This document shows, one piece after another, positions 10,476-20,754 of a DNA stretch of 64,000 bases. The stretch comes from Pythium myriotylum. Taxonomy: Eukaryota > Oomycota > Peronosporomycetes > Pythiales > Pythiaceae. Made by a program: the position numbers and the translations under genes. Every line of letters begins with the position of its first letter. Position 1 is the stretch's first letter. Where the stretch lies: contig JALJCQ010000023.1 of the NCBI GenBank assembly GCA_023091665.1, forward strand, positions 372,001 to 436,000. Direction: 5' to 3'. The notes beneath the pieces were generated by a model. That model saw only the letters and a program-made list of their open reading frames with translations, was not told where the DNA came from and did not search any database.

Positions 10476-12893
10476 CGCGGATCGTCAGCGTCGCGCGAGA
10501 GCGAAATAAAAGCACACGAGAGCAGAACATACCGAGAGCAGAACGCGGTCCCAGAACAAAAAGGCCTCGGTCCAAACACGCCGAGATCTGTGTCGAAAAT
10601 AACGGACGGGTCCCGGATAAGACGGCGAGGACGCAGCGGCTCCAAGTGCGTGGGAACCGAGTCTGTGTCGCAGCGGCGTTTTGTTCCCGGCGGGACTCAA
10701 CGAATTGCTTTGTGTCGCGTCCGCCCGAAAAAAACAAAAAAAAAATAAGAGCGAGAACCACGCACGCGGGTCTCACTCTCTCTTGGGATACGGTACAGTA
10801 CGCCGCGGGTCGCGAGGGTTGCCGAGTTGGGAAATGAGCTCTCGTGATCCGAGGTGCGACCGAGGACTGGGGTTGCTTTTTTGCTGGGAGCAACATGGAA
10901 GGACGGCGCGGGGCCCGGGGGGGATGGACCACACGGGGCGCCCACAGAACAGCTCGCGCGAGTGCAGGAGACGTCAAGGAACCACAACCCGCGACGGCGT
11001 AACTCCAGCGCGTGTAGCCCTACGCCTATCCCGCGCCTGCCCGTGCGCAGTTGCCTGGTTGAGAAACCGAAGCTGAAACCCTCGGCGTGATTGGCTCGCG
11101 GCCCAGCGCCCAAGTCGCTTTGGTCTGACTCAATCCGGCACGACTGAAGTGGACTTGTCGCAGTTTGGGGTGGTCTTTTTGTTGTCTAGACTGACGTGCG
11201 ACAAACCCACCTACCGTATTTTGGCACTACGGGGGATAGCCGCGAAAAGGCGTGGCCTCTGGCGTTGACAGCGGTGGATCCGAACCCCACAAGAAAACGC
11301 GCTTCATGCTTTGTGTGGTCCACGCACTGGCACCCTCTCTGCTCCGTCACAGCGTCCCTGCTGAGGTGTCGCCACGCCGCCATTTGGCCAGCATGCGGTG
11401 GCGCTGCCTTGCGCCGCTCACGAGGCCAGGCGGCTGCGAGCGAAATATTGCTCCGCTCTCTCGCGATGGGCTGGCAAAGCGTCCAGGCGCCTCGGATCAG
11501 CAAGCGCAGAGCAGCGCCCGCGACGCCTCTTGCAATTATCGCGCGCGCAGTACACAGAGTGTAGGACTCGGGCATGCCGCAGCTGGCGCGCGTGTCAAAC
11601 GCAACGCGAGAAAGCTTTTTTTCGATGGAGCCGCGCGCCATGTGGTGGGGGAAATTCTTGGGCCGAGGAACCCATGTGGGCATGCCTCGCATGCCGGTGA
11701 CCGCAATGTGAACCCCCTGACGAGGTCTTGTCACGCCACGGGAAACCCCCACGCGGAGAGAATCCGAGACAGACAATGCACGTGCGAACCTCTTGACGCA
11801 ACTTCAACATGCAGCTGATCCAGTTCGGTGGCGCCAGCGATTTAACTCGTACGGTAGGTAGTAGTTCAAGCGCATACGGTACAGTCGCATACCGTACGAG
11901 ATGGCGGCGGCTGGTTACAGTAATAGATCTCCATTTTCGCGTCGGGAGGACTGGCGTCAGCGACTGCCGGGTCTTGAAACTCCACGCGACGTCTGAAGGC
12001 GATTCGGCAATGAGTGTGGGACGCCATGTTGCAACACGCGCATCTCCGTTGCCTCGGGACTGATTGGACAAATCCAAGACCACTCCATTCTTGACCGTTC
12101 GTCTGCAGCTGCCCCGAAGATGGGGCGCCTGCTCTGGGGACGCCAAAGATCTGCGAAATCCGGTGTAACTGTACCGCAGACCGAGTCCGTCTGCTGCTCG
12201 TCCAAACGAGTCGGCGACCATGCCAACAGCTCGCCGTGATGGATGGTGGAGGCGGCTCCATGGCAAGTCGATCGTCGAAGTGTTGCATCGCAATGGAAGT
12301 GTTGCCTTCCGCCAGAGAGAGCAGTCATATACTAATCGGCCTAAGCTAGCCTAATCAAGTATTTCGTACTTTAAATGAACAGATCGGTACGTTTTCGAGG
12401 TCGGCTCCTCCTCCAACCAAACTCGAGACCTCGACAGCCCTGCAAAATGGAGCCATTCGTCGTTTCGACGCGAACATCGTAGGTGTCCGTACGCGTTTCT
12501 CGGGGATGATCGCAATACTATTCCATGCTAATACGGAAAACGTGCGTTCAACGCGCGCTGACGAGAGCTGGTATTCAAATGTGCTCTGAGAGAAACTGGT
12601 CATTTCTTGGAAAACCCGCAAGCCCACAGTCTCACTGCCGCAGTCTGTGTGGTAGTCTGAGCCGTCCAGCATGGCTGGTGCATTGCGATAGAGAATCTTA
12701 CCCGATGATGTTTGAGGTTGCGTGGCGCTAGCGCAGTGTGCTCGTGATCATAGAATCATTGGACAGAGCCAAACTACGACTCTCCGTGTTGTCTTGAGGA
12801 GTTTTATTGTTGTCGGCTATTTCAGATTGAAACAACCTTATTAGTCAGATTTAGATAACCACCAGCTTAGACGCGGAGGGCCGCTCATGATCA
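10476..12893. other. 2.4-kb region without a supported gene
   Basis: Several open frames of 100-230 codons occur here on both strands (for example minus 11186-11776 and 11595-12293, plus 11252-11818). They overlap one another, have no family resemblance and arise in GC-rich DNA where stops are rare. An A-rich run is at 10730-10746. A 105-codon minus frame with ATG at 12672 is also unsupported. The region holds the upstream sequences of the PP2C gene and of the MORN gene. I see no transposase, reverse transcriptase or terminal repeats. Confidence 0.5.
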
Positions 12894-14632
12894 ATGGTGA
12901 TCCCAAAGAAGAAGCCGTCCCTCGTGGACAAATGGCGCCATCGGCGTAAACCGCGGGATGTTCGCGTACAGTTCCTCAATGAGCTACGCAGAAATGGCGC
13001 CGATGAGCGCCGAAAACTCCAAGAGGAGCTTGTGCGGGTAGGTGAAAGCTTTGGAGAAACAGTTGTAGACTGTGCTATGAATGTCGCCATCGCTAGCTTA
13101 TTCAGCAAATCAACTCGCTCCTGTGTAAGGAACACAAGGTCCTACCTGCCTACCAGCGCGTAAGTCCAGTTGTAGATCCCTTGACCACGCGGATGGCCTC
13201 ACACGCTCGTCTGTAGAGGTTTAAAGATGAAGACCCTCGCTGCGTCTTCTATTACAAAATGCTGCGCCGGGTTGGCCTGCCCGAGATCCACGCGCAGTTC
13301 GCGCCGTGGTTCCTCAAGTCCCACCAGATCCAACTCAATCGGTGGAGTTCGATGCTCTTCGCTCGACTCGAAAAAGCTTTCTTTGCGCTCCCAGCACAAA
13401 TCACAACTCTTGAGATGCGCATGCACTCACATCAGGAGGAATACGATCTCATCATGAACGCAAGTGTCTCCCGACTACAGCCGCGGGAGCAAAACCAAAT
13501 ACTGCTTCAGCGCGCATTCCGTGAATGCTCATTCTTCGAAGAGGATACACGCAAGAGGCGTGTTGGACCCAAGAAGACAGTTCCAATAGTAAAAGATCGA
13601 GACGTTGACCCGACTCAAGACGAAATAGATAAACTTGAAATCATCCCACTCGTGCTAGAAGAAAGCACACCTCCGGGTCTGGCACCACAAGTTCGCGGGC
13701 AATTGGAAAGCCACGGCAAACATATTTTCTTCACGTACAACGGCCGTTGGAAAAGTGGGGAAATGCACGGCCCCATAGGGGTGTACACGTTTGCTGATGG
13801 TGGCAAGTATCGAGGGATGTGGAAGCAAAATAAGCCAGAAGGTGCTGGCGTTGTGGTTTATCCAAATGGAGTGAAGTACACTGGTAACTTCGAGGAAGGC
13901 AAATTTCACGGCTTTGGTATTCTGGAAATGAAACGAGGCTTCCGTTATGAAGGAGAATTTCGTCAAGGTATGAGGTGTGGCTCAGGTAAACTACTCTTTT
14001 CGGCAACAGATACATACTACGAGGGTGAGTTCTATCAGAACAAACGCCACGGCAAAGGTATCGAAACGAATGCCTTTGGGTACTCTTACAATGGTTGCTG
14101 GAAGTTGAATCGCATCTGTGGACCTGGTCGGCTTATCCTTCCCGATAAAAGCGAGGTGTTCAAGGAAGAGTGGCCAATGTGCGTGTTAGGCGAGGCGATT
14201 CGACTCGTTAAAGCTGAGAGGCTGCACGAGCATGAGCAGCAAGAGATCTGGTATCGACAACTTCTCCGAGTCCGCGATGATTTGCGGGCCCAAGATATGC
14301 AGTTTGCCTGGTGGGACAAAGAAGCTGAGCGAATTGAGCGAGAAGAAAATGAACGTATTGCGGGGCTGAAATTAGCGCGCAAACAGAAACGTGAGACCGA
14401 GGCTGCTGCCAAGCAGGCTTTTTTGGAGCGGAAGACGAAGGAAGAGGCAGGTGAGGGAGACGACGATGAGAATAGCGACAAAGAAGGTGAAGGTGATGAT
14501 GACGGTGAGGAGGATGAAGAAGAGAATCACGAAGGCAGCGAGAATGAAATTGAGGAAGAACTTAGTGAAATGGGTGATGATGATACAGTCGACTTTGGCG
14601 AACATAACGAGGTCAAGGACACGAAGGCGTAG
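12894..14632 (+). CDS. MORN-repeat protein with acidic C-terminal tail
   Basis: Exons 12894-13037, 13106-13159 and 13217-14632 join in phase 0 to give 537 aa. The central part (about residues 210-360) carries at least five MORN repeats of about 23 residues: YNGRWKSGEMHGPIGVYTF, YRGMWKQNKPEGAGVVVYP, YTGNFEEGKFHGFGILEM, YEGEFRQGMRCGSGKLLF and YEGEFYQNKRHGKGIE. MORN repeats mediate membrane or protein contacts and are common in flagellar and cortical proteins. A basic coiled-coil follows, with many Glu/Arg/Lys, then a strongly acidic tail of Asp/Glu/Gly. The N-terminus is basic (IPKKKPSLVDKWRHRRK). No kinase or other enzyme domain is fused to the repeats. The gene converges on COQ9 with only 60 bp between stops. 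Confidence 0.85.
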
Positions 14633-14692
14633 TCATGCTATGAACTCGAGCTATCAATTGCTTTCAATAAGGTTCTTCCTATGTTTCCTTTC

Positions 14693-15909
14693 TTAGGTGC
14701 GGCGCGCATAGGATCCGCCTAGCTTCTCGAGCTCCTGGTCGATTTCGTGCAAATCCTTCGACTCAAAGTCCTTGCCAGGACTAGCAAACGAAGTTGCGGC
14801 CGTGCCTGACAGCGGGTTTGGCGGAAATCCAGCAGAAGCGATACCTGCAGCAACTGATGATGGCACAACATTGCCTATGGCCGAGATAGGGTTGGGAACG
14901 TTTCCGAGGGGTGAGTTTTTGACAATCTGGGAGCTGAGTGGACCAGCGAGGGAGACGGCAGCCGACACGAAGGACTGCAGTCCAATGTTCACCATACCAG
15001 CTACATCGCCAAACTGGAAAGCACGATAAATGAGCAACCAGCGATCATAGCCCTTGAAAGAAATTGAAACCTACGTTGCGAGGCAGTTCGCCAAGAGCGA
15101 TGGTCTCGTCGACGCGGCGGTCCAAGAACTTCCAGGTCTCCTCAAAGTTCGGCGATTCATCAGAGAGGAGAAAAAGTTCCGTACTGGCGTAAATTCCCGT
15201 CAACAGTGCTCGCTTTGTGTACCAGCTCGCATCGGTCGACTTGTCCCCAGCGAAATACCAGATCTCATCCGAGAGCTGTGCAAGTTTTTGGACGGTCGTC
15301 GGCGCATTTTGCGGTAAAGCGCCCAGTGCCATGGCTTGAGGCCACGTGCGCAAGACAGGAGCGAGGAGTTCCAGTCGCGTACGTACTCCGAACTTGAGTC
15401 GGTCGGCCACGCTCAAACTTTGCAGCTCAGCAGTATGCGCGATGAGTTTTGCGCGGGTCTGCTCGTAGCATCTGTCCATGAAAAAGTCGACCAGCTCAAT
15501 CGCTCCACGCGGGAGCATGCCGTGTGCAACCGACGGGTAGCCAATGTCCTTGGCTCCCGCAGCAAGTGCCTCCACGCTCCATCTACAAATCCGTTGGCAA
15601 AGACGTCATCAGCCTCGAAGCGGACCTCATGCGCTATTTGACGTGGACGCACCCAAGCTCAGCCACATGTCGTAGAGCATTCTCCAAAATCAGCGTCTCA
15701 GGGTTCGCGAAGGGATCCTCGTGCGTCTGCTGGGCGTTTGACGCAGTCGTCATGAAGCGCACGCTCGACGGTAGAGCGGCTGGGCGGGCCGGGAACGCAC
15801 GCGAGGAGAGCGCCACGGCCGCGACGGCCTTGGGGGCCGTGGCCTGGAGGCGCAGAAGCGCGCGGGTGGCGCCCTGGAGGCGGCTGAGGGTGCGAGTGGC
15901 CGGCGTCAT
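14693..15909 (-). CDS. COQ9: ubiquinone biosynthesis protein COQ9
   Basis: Exons 15909-15653, 15582-15075 and 15013-14693 give 361 aa. COQ9 is a TetR-fold lipid-binding protein of the mitochondrial coenzyme-Q synthesis complex that presents intermediates to COQ7. Seen: an Arg/Ala/Ser-rich N-terminus without acidic residues (RTLSRLQGATRALLRLQ), a good mitochondrial presequence; the family hallmark GWSVEALAAGAKDIGYP, formed exactly across intron 1; RGAIELVDFFMDRC; and KRALLTGIYASTELFLLSD near the C-terminal half. The frame continues upstream only to a GTG, so ATG 15909 is chosen. The final 80 residues (GPLSSQIVKNSPLG onward) are Pro/Gly/Ser-rich and longer than in human COQ9. Confidence 0.88.
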
Positions 15910-16035
15910 TCGCGCGATGTTCTGCGGAGCTCGTCGTGTGGAGACGCTGGAACAGCCAGACCTCACTAATCGAATACCTTTATTTTAGCATTTCTGCGAC
16001 GTGTGAGAGGATGTCTTGTTGAAGTGCCGCAGCGT

Positions 16036-17299
16036 TCAATCCGTGTAAACAACCGCACAGTGGGGCACGCTTCCGTTCTCGCGGTCGTGGACTTCGCAGA
16101 GGCTCGCGACCGCGAGCCGCTTGCCTTGGATAGTGCTAAGCAGCTGCTGGCCACGATATGTGCTGGCAGTCGTGTCGTGGTGCTTGCGTACGGAGGGGTT
16201 GGCGTTGGTCGAGAAGACCTTTTTTTCGTGGATGTCCATCGCGTGCGCATGTTGTATGTCGTGGTGGAGATTCTTCACACGTTGGGACTCGCTGTTAGCA
16301 TATGCACAACGTCAGTGAGAGGAGAAAAACCAAGGGGGTCAAACTGATATTCTACCACCAACATTTTGCGATTTCGGTCGTTCGAGCGCTTCAGAATGTA
16401 TCGCTTCTCCATCAGTTTTTCTTCGAGCTCAGAGAGTTCTTCTTGTTGATTTTGTAAAAGCATCGATCGTTTCGTTTCTTTGAACTTCTCGAACCTCTAC
16501 TTAAGTGATTCCAACTCGTGAGTACTCAACACACTAGATGAGATCAATAGCCACACACCGCTGCAGATAAAGCGCGCTCCTCAGCTTCCATCACGTCTGC
16601 TTTCATGTAAACATTTTTTGCGTCTTCAAAGAGGTGTAGGCGTGACAAATTTTTCTCTGTGTTTTTCAGTTCCAGCAGCAAGGTCGAGAACTTCACATGC
16701 GGCTCAGGAAGTCGGCTCAAATAACTCTCGAGCTGCTCGCGCTCGACAGCGTGCGTTCTCAGCAAATCCGACTTCCTAAAGGCGATCTCACCCTCTGTCA
16801 TCACTGAACGAGAAGTGCATATCTCTTCGCATCGTTGTTTAGACAAATTGGCGCCTCTCTTGAATTGGCCCAGTTCTTGGTCCTGCCGCCGCTGCTCGTA
16901 CGTCCCTTGGGACTCGATAAACTCTTTCTTTATCACTCGTAGACGATCCCGAAGGAGAATTGCCTTGTCGTATTTTTTTGTGTTGACAGATACCTCGCGT
17001 AGTAGATCTTCCATCTCGCCTCGGATCCGCTTAAACATCAAACATTGGTCATGTCTCTCGATAAGGTCATCGGTGCTGTACCCAAAGAGGGCAAAAATGT
17101 CCTGTAGGTTCTTTATGTCCATCAGATTTTGGTACGTTGAAGGCACTTGGCGCGTGTCAAGTATCCTTGATTGTTCGGCCTTCATCAGTGCGAACTGGAG
17201 GTCGTCGCGGAGCTAGATTGATAAGCATACCGTGAGCAACATGGGAAGCCAATTCATCAGCGCTCGTACTTGTTGTTTCTGGCCTTCGTCCATCATCAT
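16036..17299 (-). CDS. coiled-coil protein, 363 aa
   Basis: Exons 17299-17270, 17212-16559, 16496-16345 and 16291-16036 are in phase (1,092 nt). The introns are 57, 62 and 53 nt. The last has a weak donor (GTTTGA) but a good branch-like TGCTAAC before its AG. The protein is helical and charged for most of its length. Residues near 80-100 (KYDKAILLRDRLRVIKKEF) resemble a UVR-type helical pair, and LELKNTEKNLSRLHLFEDAKNVYMKAD repeats that character. The C-terminal 60 residues are not coiled and end ENGSVPHCAVVYTD. The layout resembles small flagellar or centrosomal coiled-coil proteins, but I do not recognise the family. It lies just upstream of COQ9 on the same strand. Confidence 0.7.
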
Positions 17300-17537
17300 T
17301 TTGATTGCCTTAAACCTGCCTGAGCTGCGTCCAGCCGCACTTGCTCAGAATCAAGACCAGACCAATGTTGAAGTCAAAAATACCTTTCCATATGAGGCAA
17401 ATCTAACTCAGTCATCCCTAAGTGTGACCAGTCCACGATGCTCACTCTCGAACGCAAACTAGAACAACGCACGATAAAATCCACTCAATAATGCAGCCGA
17501 GAAACAAACACATACAGCCGCCCGGCAGCACATTCAC

Positions 17538-20009
17538 CTATTTGGTGGTGCTGCTGAGCAGATCTGATGCAACAGTACATAGAGCCTTGATGACTTTGAG
17601 ATCGCTCTTGGTGAGGCGAGCAGGGCGCAACTCAGTGTCGAGCGCGCAAAGCGACACCAAGGCCCAGGGAGACTCACGCGGGAAGCTAAACACGTCGAGT
17701 GGGAACTCCGCGAAGAAGCGGGCACCGGTAGCACCGATGAATGGGAAGCGGAGAAACCGAGGATCGACCATCGGCTCAGTCACGATTAAAGATGGCGCGG
17801 TTGGCGCGAGAACACTGGGTTTGTATCCGGCGAGTTCAGCGTGAGGAATCGTGTACCCGCACGCCTTTGGAGCTTGGTGAGCGCCAATGACTTCGATACT
17901 TCCATTGCGACGTTGGGCAACGAAGAATACCACGGGAAAGTGAAGGCGTTGAACGACAGACTCGCAGATGGAGTCGAAGGCGGCTGAGTCGGCACCTAAC
18001 AACGAACTCACGCGGCCTTTTAGGCGATATTCGTTGAGCTGCTCCGAAGTATCCAGTAGCGGCATCACGGCAGAGTATGACGGAGAAGCCGACGGGTTTG
18101 CGCCTGGGTAGCAAACCTCAAAGCGCTGCATGAGATCAGACTTCGTGGCTACGGGGATAGAAGGAAAGGCGCTCGACCGTCTTTGCTCAGTGTCCTTGAA
18201 GACATTAGCTGGGGTTGCAGCTCGCGTGCAGGTGTTTGTTTGCGTAGGTGTTGTGTTCATGGAGATACGTGACTCGACGACGAATCGTGACAGTGCTTCT
18301 AATGCACTCGCTCGGCGGTGGGGATGAGGAGAGAACAGATCATGAGCGACTTGGATCTCACGTCGGTCGAAATCCTCAGTCGAGTCGAAGTAATCATTGG
18401 TGCGGTCAGACCGGGTCTTCTCTTCGAGATATTTGTGAACAATCCCCTCACCACTATCGAAACCACCAGGAGATGATCGAGTTCGGTGCCTATCGGTTTG
18501 AAGAATCGTATCAAACGCATCAGGAGAGATGACTTCCGAGTCCACTACAACAGCACGCCCCATGTTCTTCCACAGCTTGTTCTCGCGAAAAGCCCCACTG
18601 TCAACCCGAGCGACGCAGGGGAAGCACATGCGGCTGTCGCGTACTTTGCCTGCGATTGACTCAACCTTGTGCTTCTTGCTACAGATACGGCACACGAGGT
18701 GGCCACAGAGCTGGCAGTAGTAGTCTTTGCGAAACAACCCAAAGCGACGCAGACAAACCACACAGCTCTGTTCCAACATACGATAGCTGCTGCGATCTGT
18801 GGGGAAGTAGACGAAGCGCTGGTTTCCGAAGCGACGCTGTCGCACAATCTGCTGGAAATCTCGCGCAGCGGACGCGAGGAGCATGACGATACGTCGCACA
18901 TCCGAGTTAACACTCTCACGACGGGCACTTGAACTCAAGCGGCCACCACCTTCCATGCGAGGGTGCCAGTGTAGCAAACTCGCACGAGCTGTGGGTATTG
19001 ACAGCGCCTGGGAGGCATATGCGCACACGACGAGACGCGTGCGTGATCCACCGAGCACGCTATCAATACTCGTGAGATGGTACCCCACAGCAATGTGGTC
19101 AACTGTCGAGTCGCGAAGCGCGACGTGGGTCTTGCCACATGCAATTTGGTCGTGAACGTCGAGCGGCAGCGTCTTGATCACGTGAAAGGCGTCGTTGGTG
19201 GATGGTGAGCTCTGCGTCAAGCTCGTGTAGCTGAGCTTTTCAGCTCCGAGCTGGCTACGTTTGAGACTTAGGCCGGCACCGACGGTAGCGGTCTTGATGG
19301 CAAGTTTCCCTGGCTCGGGTACCAACAGTTCATCCAAGTCTTTGAAGCTGAAGTCCGCTGATTGGGCACTACTGTCAGTGACGCTTACAGAGCGTCCACG
19401 CACCGACCGACTGAGTAACAGATCCCCACGCTTGAGCTTATTCCCCCAAAGAGCCTTCATACTGGCTTCGAAGTCGACGGCGTCGTCGTTGAAAAGTACA
19501 TCCATGACGTCTGCCACGCTACCATCCAACTCACACTGGGCGACTACCGCGTAGGCCATGTCTATCCCAGGATTGGGCAATTTGTACTTGGTCTGGAACC
19601 CGTGGGGAAGTGATGAGGACCGCGCTGAGAGCCGCTCAGACGACGCGGTGGTCGTTCCATTGGAAGATGAAGGAGTCGGAGGTGGGCGGCTGAGCCGGCG
19701 CACGATCGGTACAGCGGTCGCATCGTGAGCAGACGGATCAAACTCGAACATATCGACACCGTTCTTCTTACGGAGGGTCGTCCAGTGTGGTCCATGAAAG
19801 TGCGGGCGCGAAATCACAGACTGGAGTTGTGGCAGCACGCTCACCGCGTGGTCGACGAGCTGCTGCTCCGTGAGAAGCTCCACGACACGATGGCCGACGT
19901 ACGCGTAGAGACCACGGCGCACGGGCGAGGCTGCATGGCTCGGCGTGGTCCTCGGTGTTGCTGTCCGTGACGGTTGGGAGACGGTCGGGTGGGAGTGGTG
20001 GCGATGCAT
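17538..20009 (-). CDS. FYVE-type zinc-finger protein with C-terminal GAF-like domain
   Basis: A single open frame of 823 aa. A variant FYVE/RING-like zinc finger runs from about residue 412 to 470. It has cysteine pairs C416-V-V-C419, C432-Q-L-C435, C440-R-I-C443 and MCFPC. The canonical R-R/K-HHCR sequence is replaced by RKDYYCQLCG, so phosphatidylinositol-3-phosphate binding is uncertain. Residues about 640-815 look like a GAF domain (FDSICESVVQRLHFPVVFFVAQ, RFFAEFPLDVF, ALVSLCALD). The region before the finger may be a START-like lipid-binding domain, as in other oomycete FYVE proteins, but no diagnostic motif was confirmed. The N-terminus is His/Pro/Ser-rich. A likely role is in endosomal or lipid signalling. 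The gene has no introns. Confidence 0.82.
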   Translation of the reverse strand: MHRHHSHPTVSQPSRTATPRTTPSHAASPVRRGLYAYVGHRVVELLTEQQLVDHAVSVLPQLQSVISRPHFHGPHWTTLRKKNGVDMFEFDPSAHDATAVPIVRRLSRPPPTPSSSNGTTTASSERLSARSSSLPHGFQTKYKLPNPGIDMAYAVVAQCELDGSVADVMDVLFNDDAVDFEASMKALWGNKLKRGDLLLSRSVRGRSVSVTDSSAQSADFSFKDLDELLVPEPGKLAIKTATVGAGLSLKRSQLGAEKLSYTSLTQSSPSTNDAFHVIKTLPLDVHDQIACGKTHVALRDSTVDHIAVGYHLTSIDSVLGGSRTRLVVCAYASQALSIPTARASLLHWHPRMEGGGRLSSSARRESVNSDVRRIVMLLASAARDFQQIVRQRRFGNQRFVYFPTDRSSYRMLEQSCVVCLRRFGLFRKDYYCQLCGHLVCRICSKKHKVESIAGKVRDSRMCFPCVARVDSGAFRENKLWKNMGRAVVVDSEVISPDAFDTILQTDRHRTRSSPGGFDSGEGIVHKYLEEKTRSDRTNDYFDSTEDFDRREIQVAHDLFSPHPHRRASALEALSRFVVESRISMNTTPTQTNTCTRAATPANVFKDTEQRRSSAFPSIPVATKSDLMQRFEVCYPGANPSASPSYSAVMPLLDTSEQLNEYRLKGRVSSLLGADSAAFDSICESVVQRLHFPVVFFVAQRRNGSIEVIGAHQAPKACGYTIPHAELAGYKPSVLAPTAPSLIVTEPMVDPRFLRFPFIGATGARFFAEFPLDVFSFPRESPWALVSLCALDTELRPARLTKSDLKVIKALCTVASDLLSSTTK

Positions 20010-20754
20010 GATCGGGGCTCTCGTGTGGAGAAGGGCGAGGTCTTGCCGGAGGAATCGCGAATGGATCGCCGAGGGCCTCCTTCGCCGCGGGTTGCTGGTT
20101 GCTTTTGCGACAGGGCGCGAACACGAACAGAAAGAGCGGTTAAGAAAGGTGGCGTGCGCTCGTTATTCGGCTCGCTGCATGGAAGAACGACCCGAGCGGA
20201 TTGCGGAGACACCCTCCGCACGCGATCGAGCTGAGGCGGTCAGCCGTACGTAGAGTTCTCTCGTGATACTGAAGAAGAGGCACGCGCAGCGCCATGTTCT
20301 GCGGTGCGAGTAATGCGCGCGAAGGGATCCGTCGCCCGAGGAGCTCATGCCTGTCATCACGAGAAACTTGAAGTCGCGGGTGGAGACCCCAGATATGGAA
20401 GTGGCCGTTTCCACCAATGTTATGGCGTGGAATCTCCATCCAACCAATCAGTGAAAGGAGCTCTTGAAGAGAGCTATCCTTTGGCTCGGCGTCGTTGGCG
20501 TCGAAATGGCCTTGAGCAAGAGGATGGACACGTGCATTACTCAGCCCAAGTCACAAGAACCTTCGTCTCCAAAGCAACGAAGTGGTCGCATTCATGCTTG
20601 CTGGGACGACGGCTCCATCGAAGAAGCCTCGCCGCGTGGTCGCTTGGGCTCTCGGCGTGCAGTGATCTTATCGTCGTCATCGGACGTCTGTGTGTGCTTC
20701 GAACGTGACACTGCCTCGCGCTCGCTCGTTTCTTCCGTCGAGTGTGCGCCGCAA
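20010..20754. other. intergenic region between two minus-strand genes
   Basis: These 745 bp lie between the start of the FYVE/GAF gene and the stop of the FKBP fusion gene. Open frames on both strands are short, or run as antisense into the FKBP gene (plus 20464-21165). No gene or RNA is supported. Confidence 0.45.
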
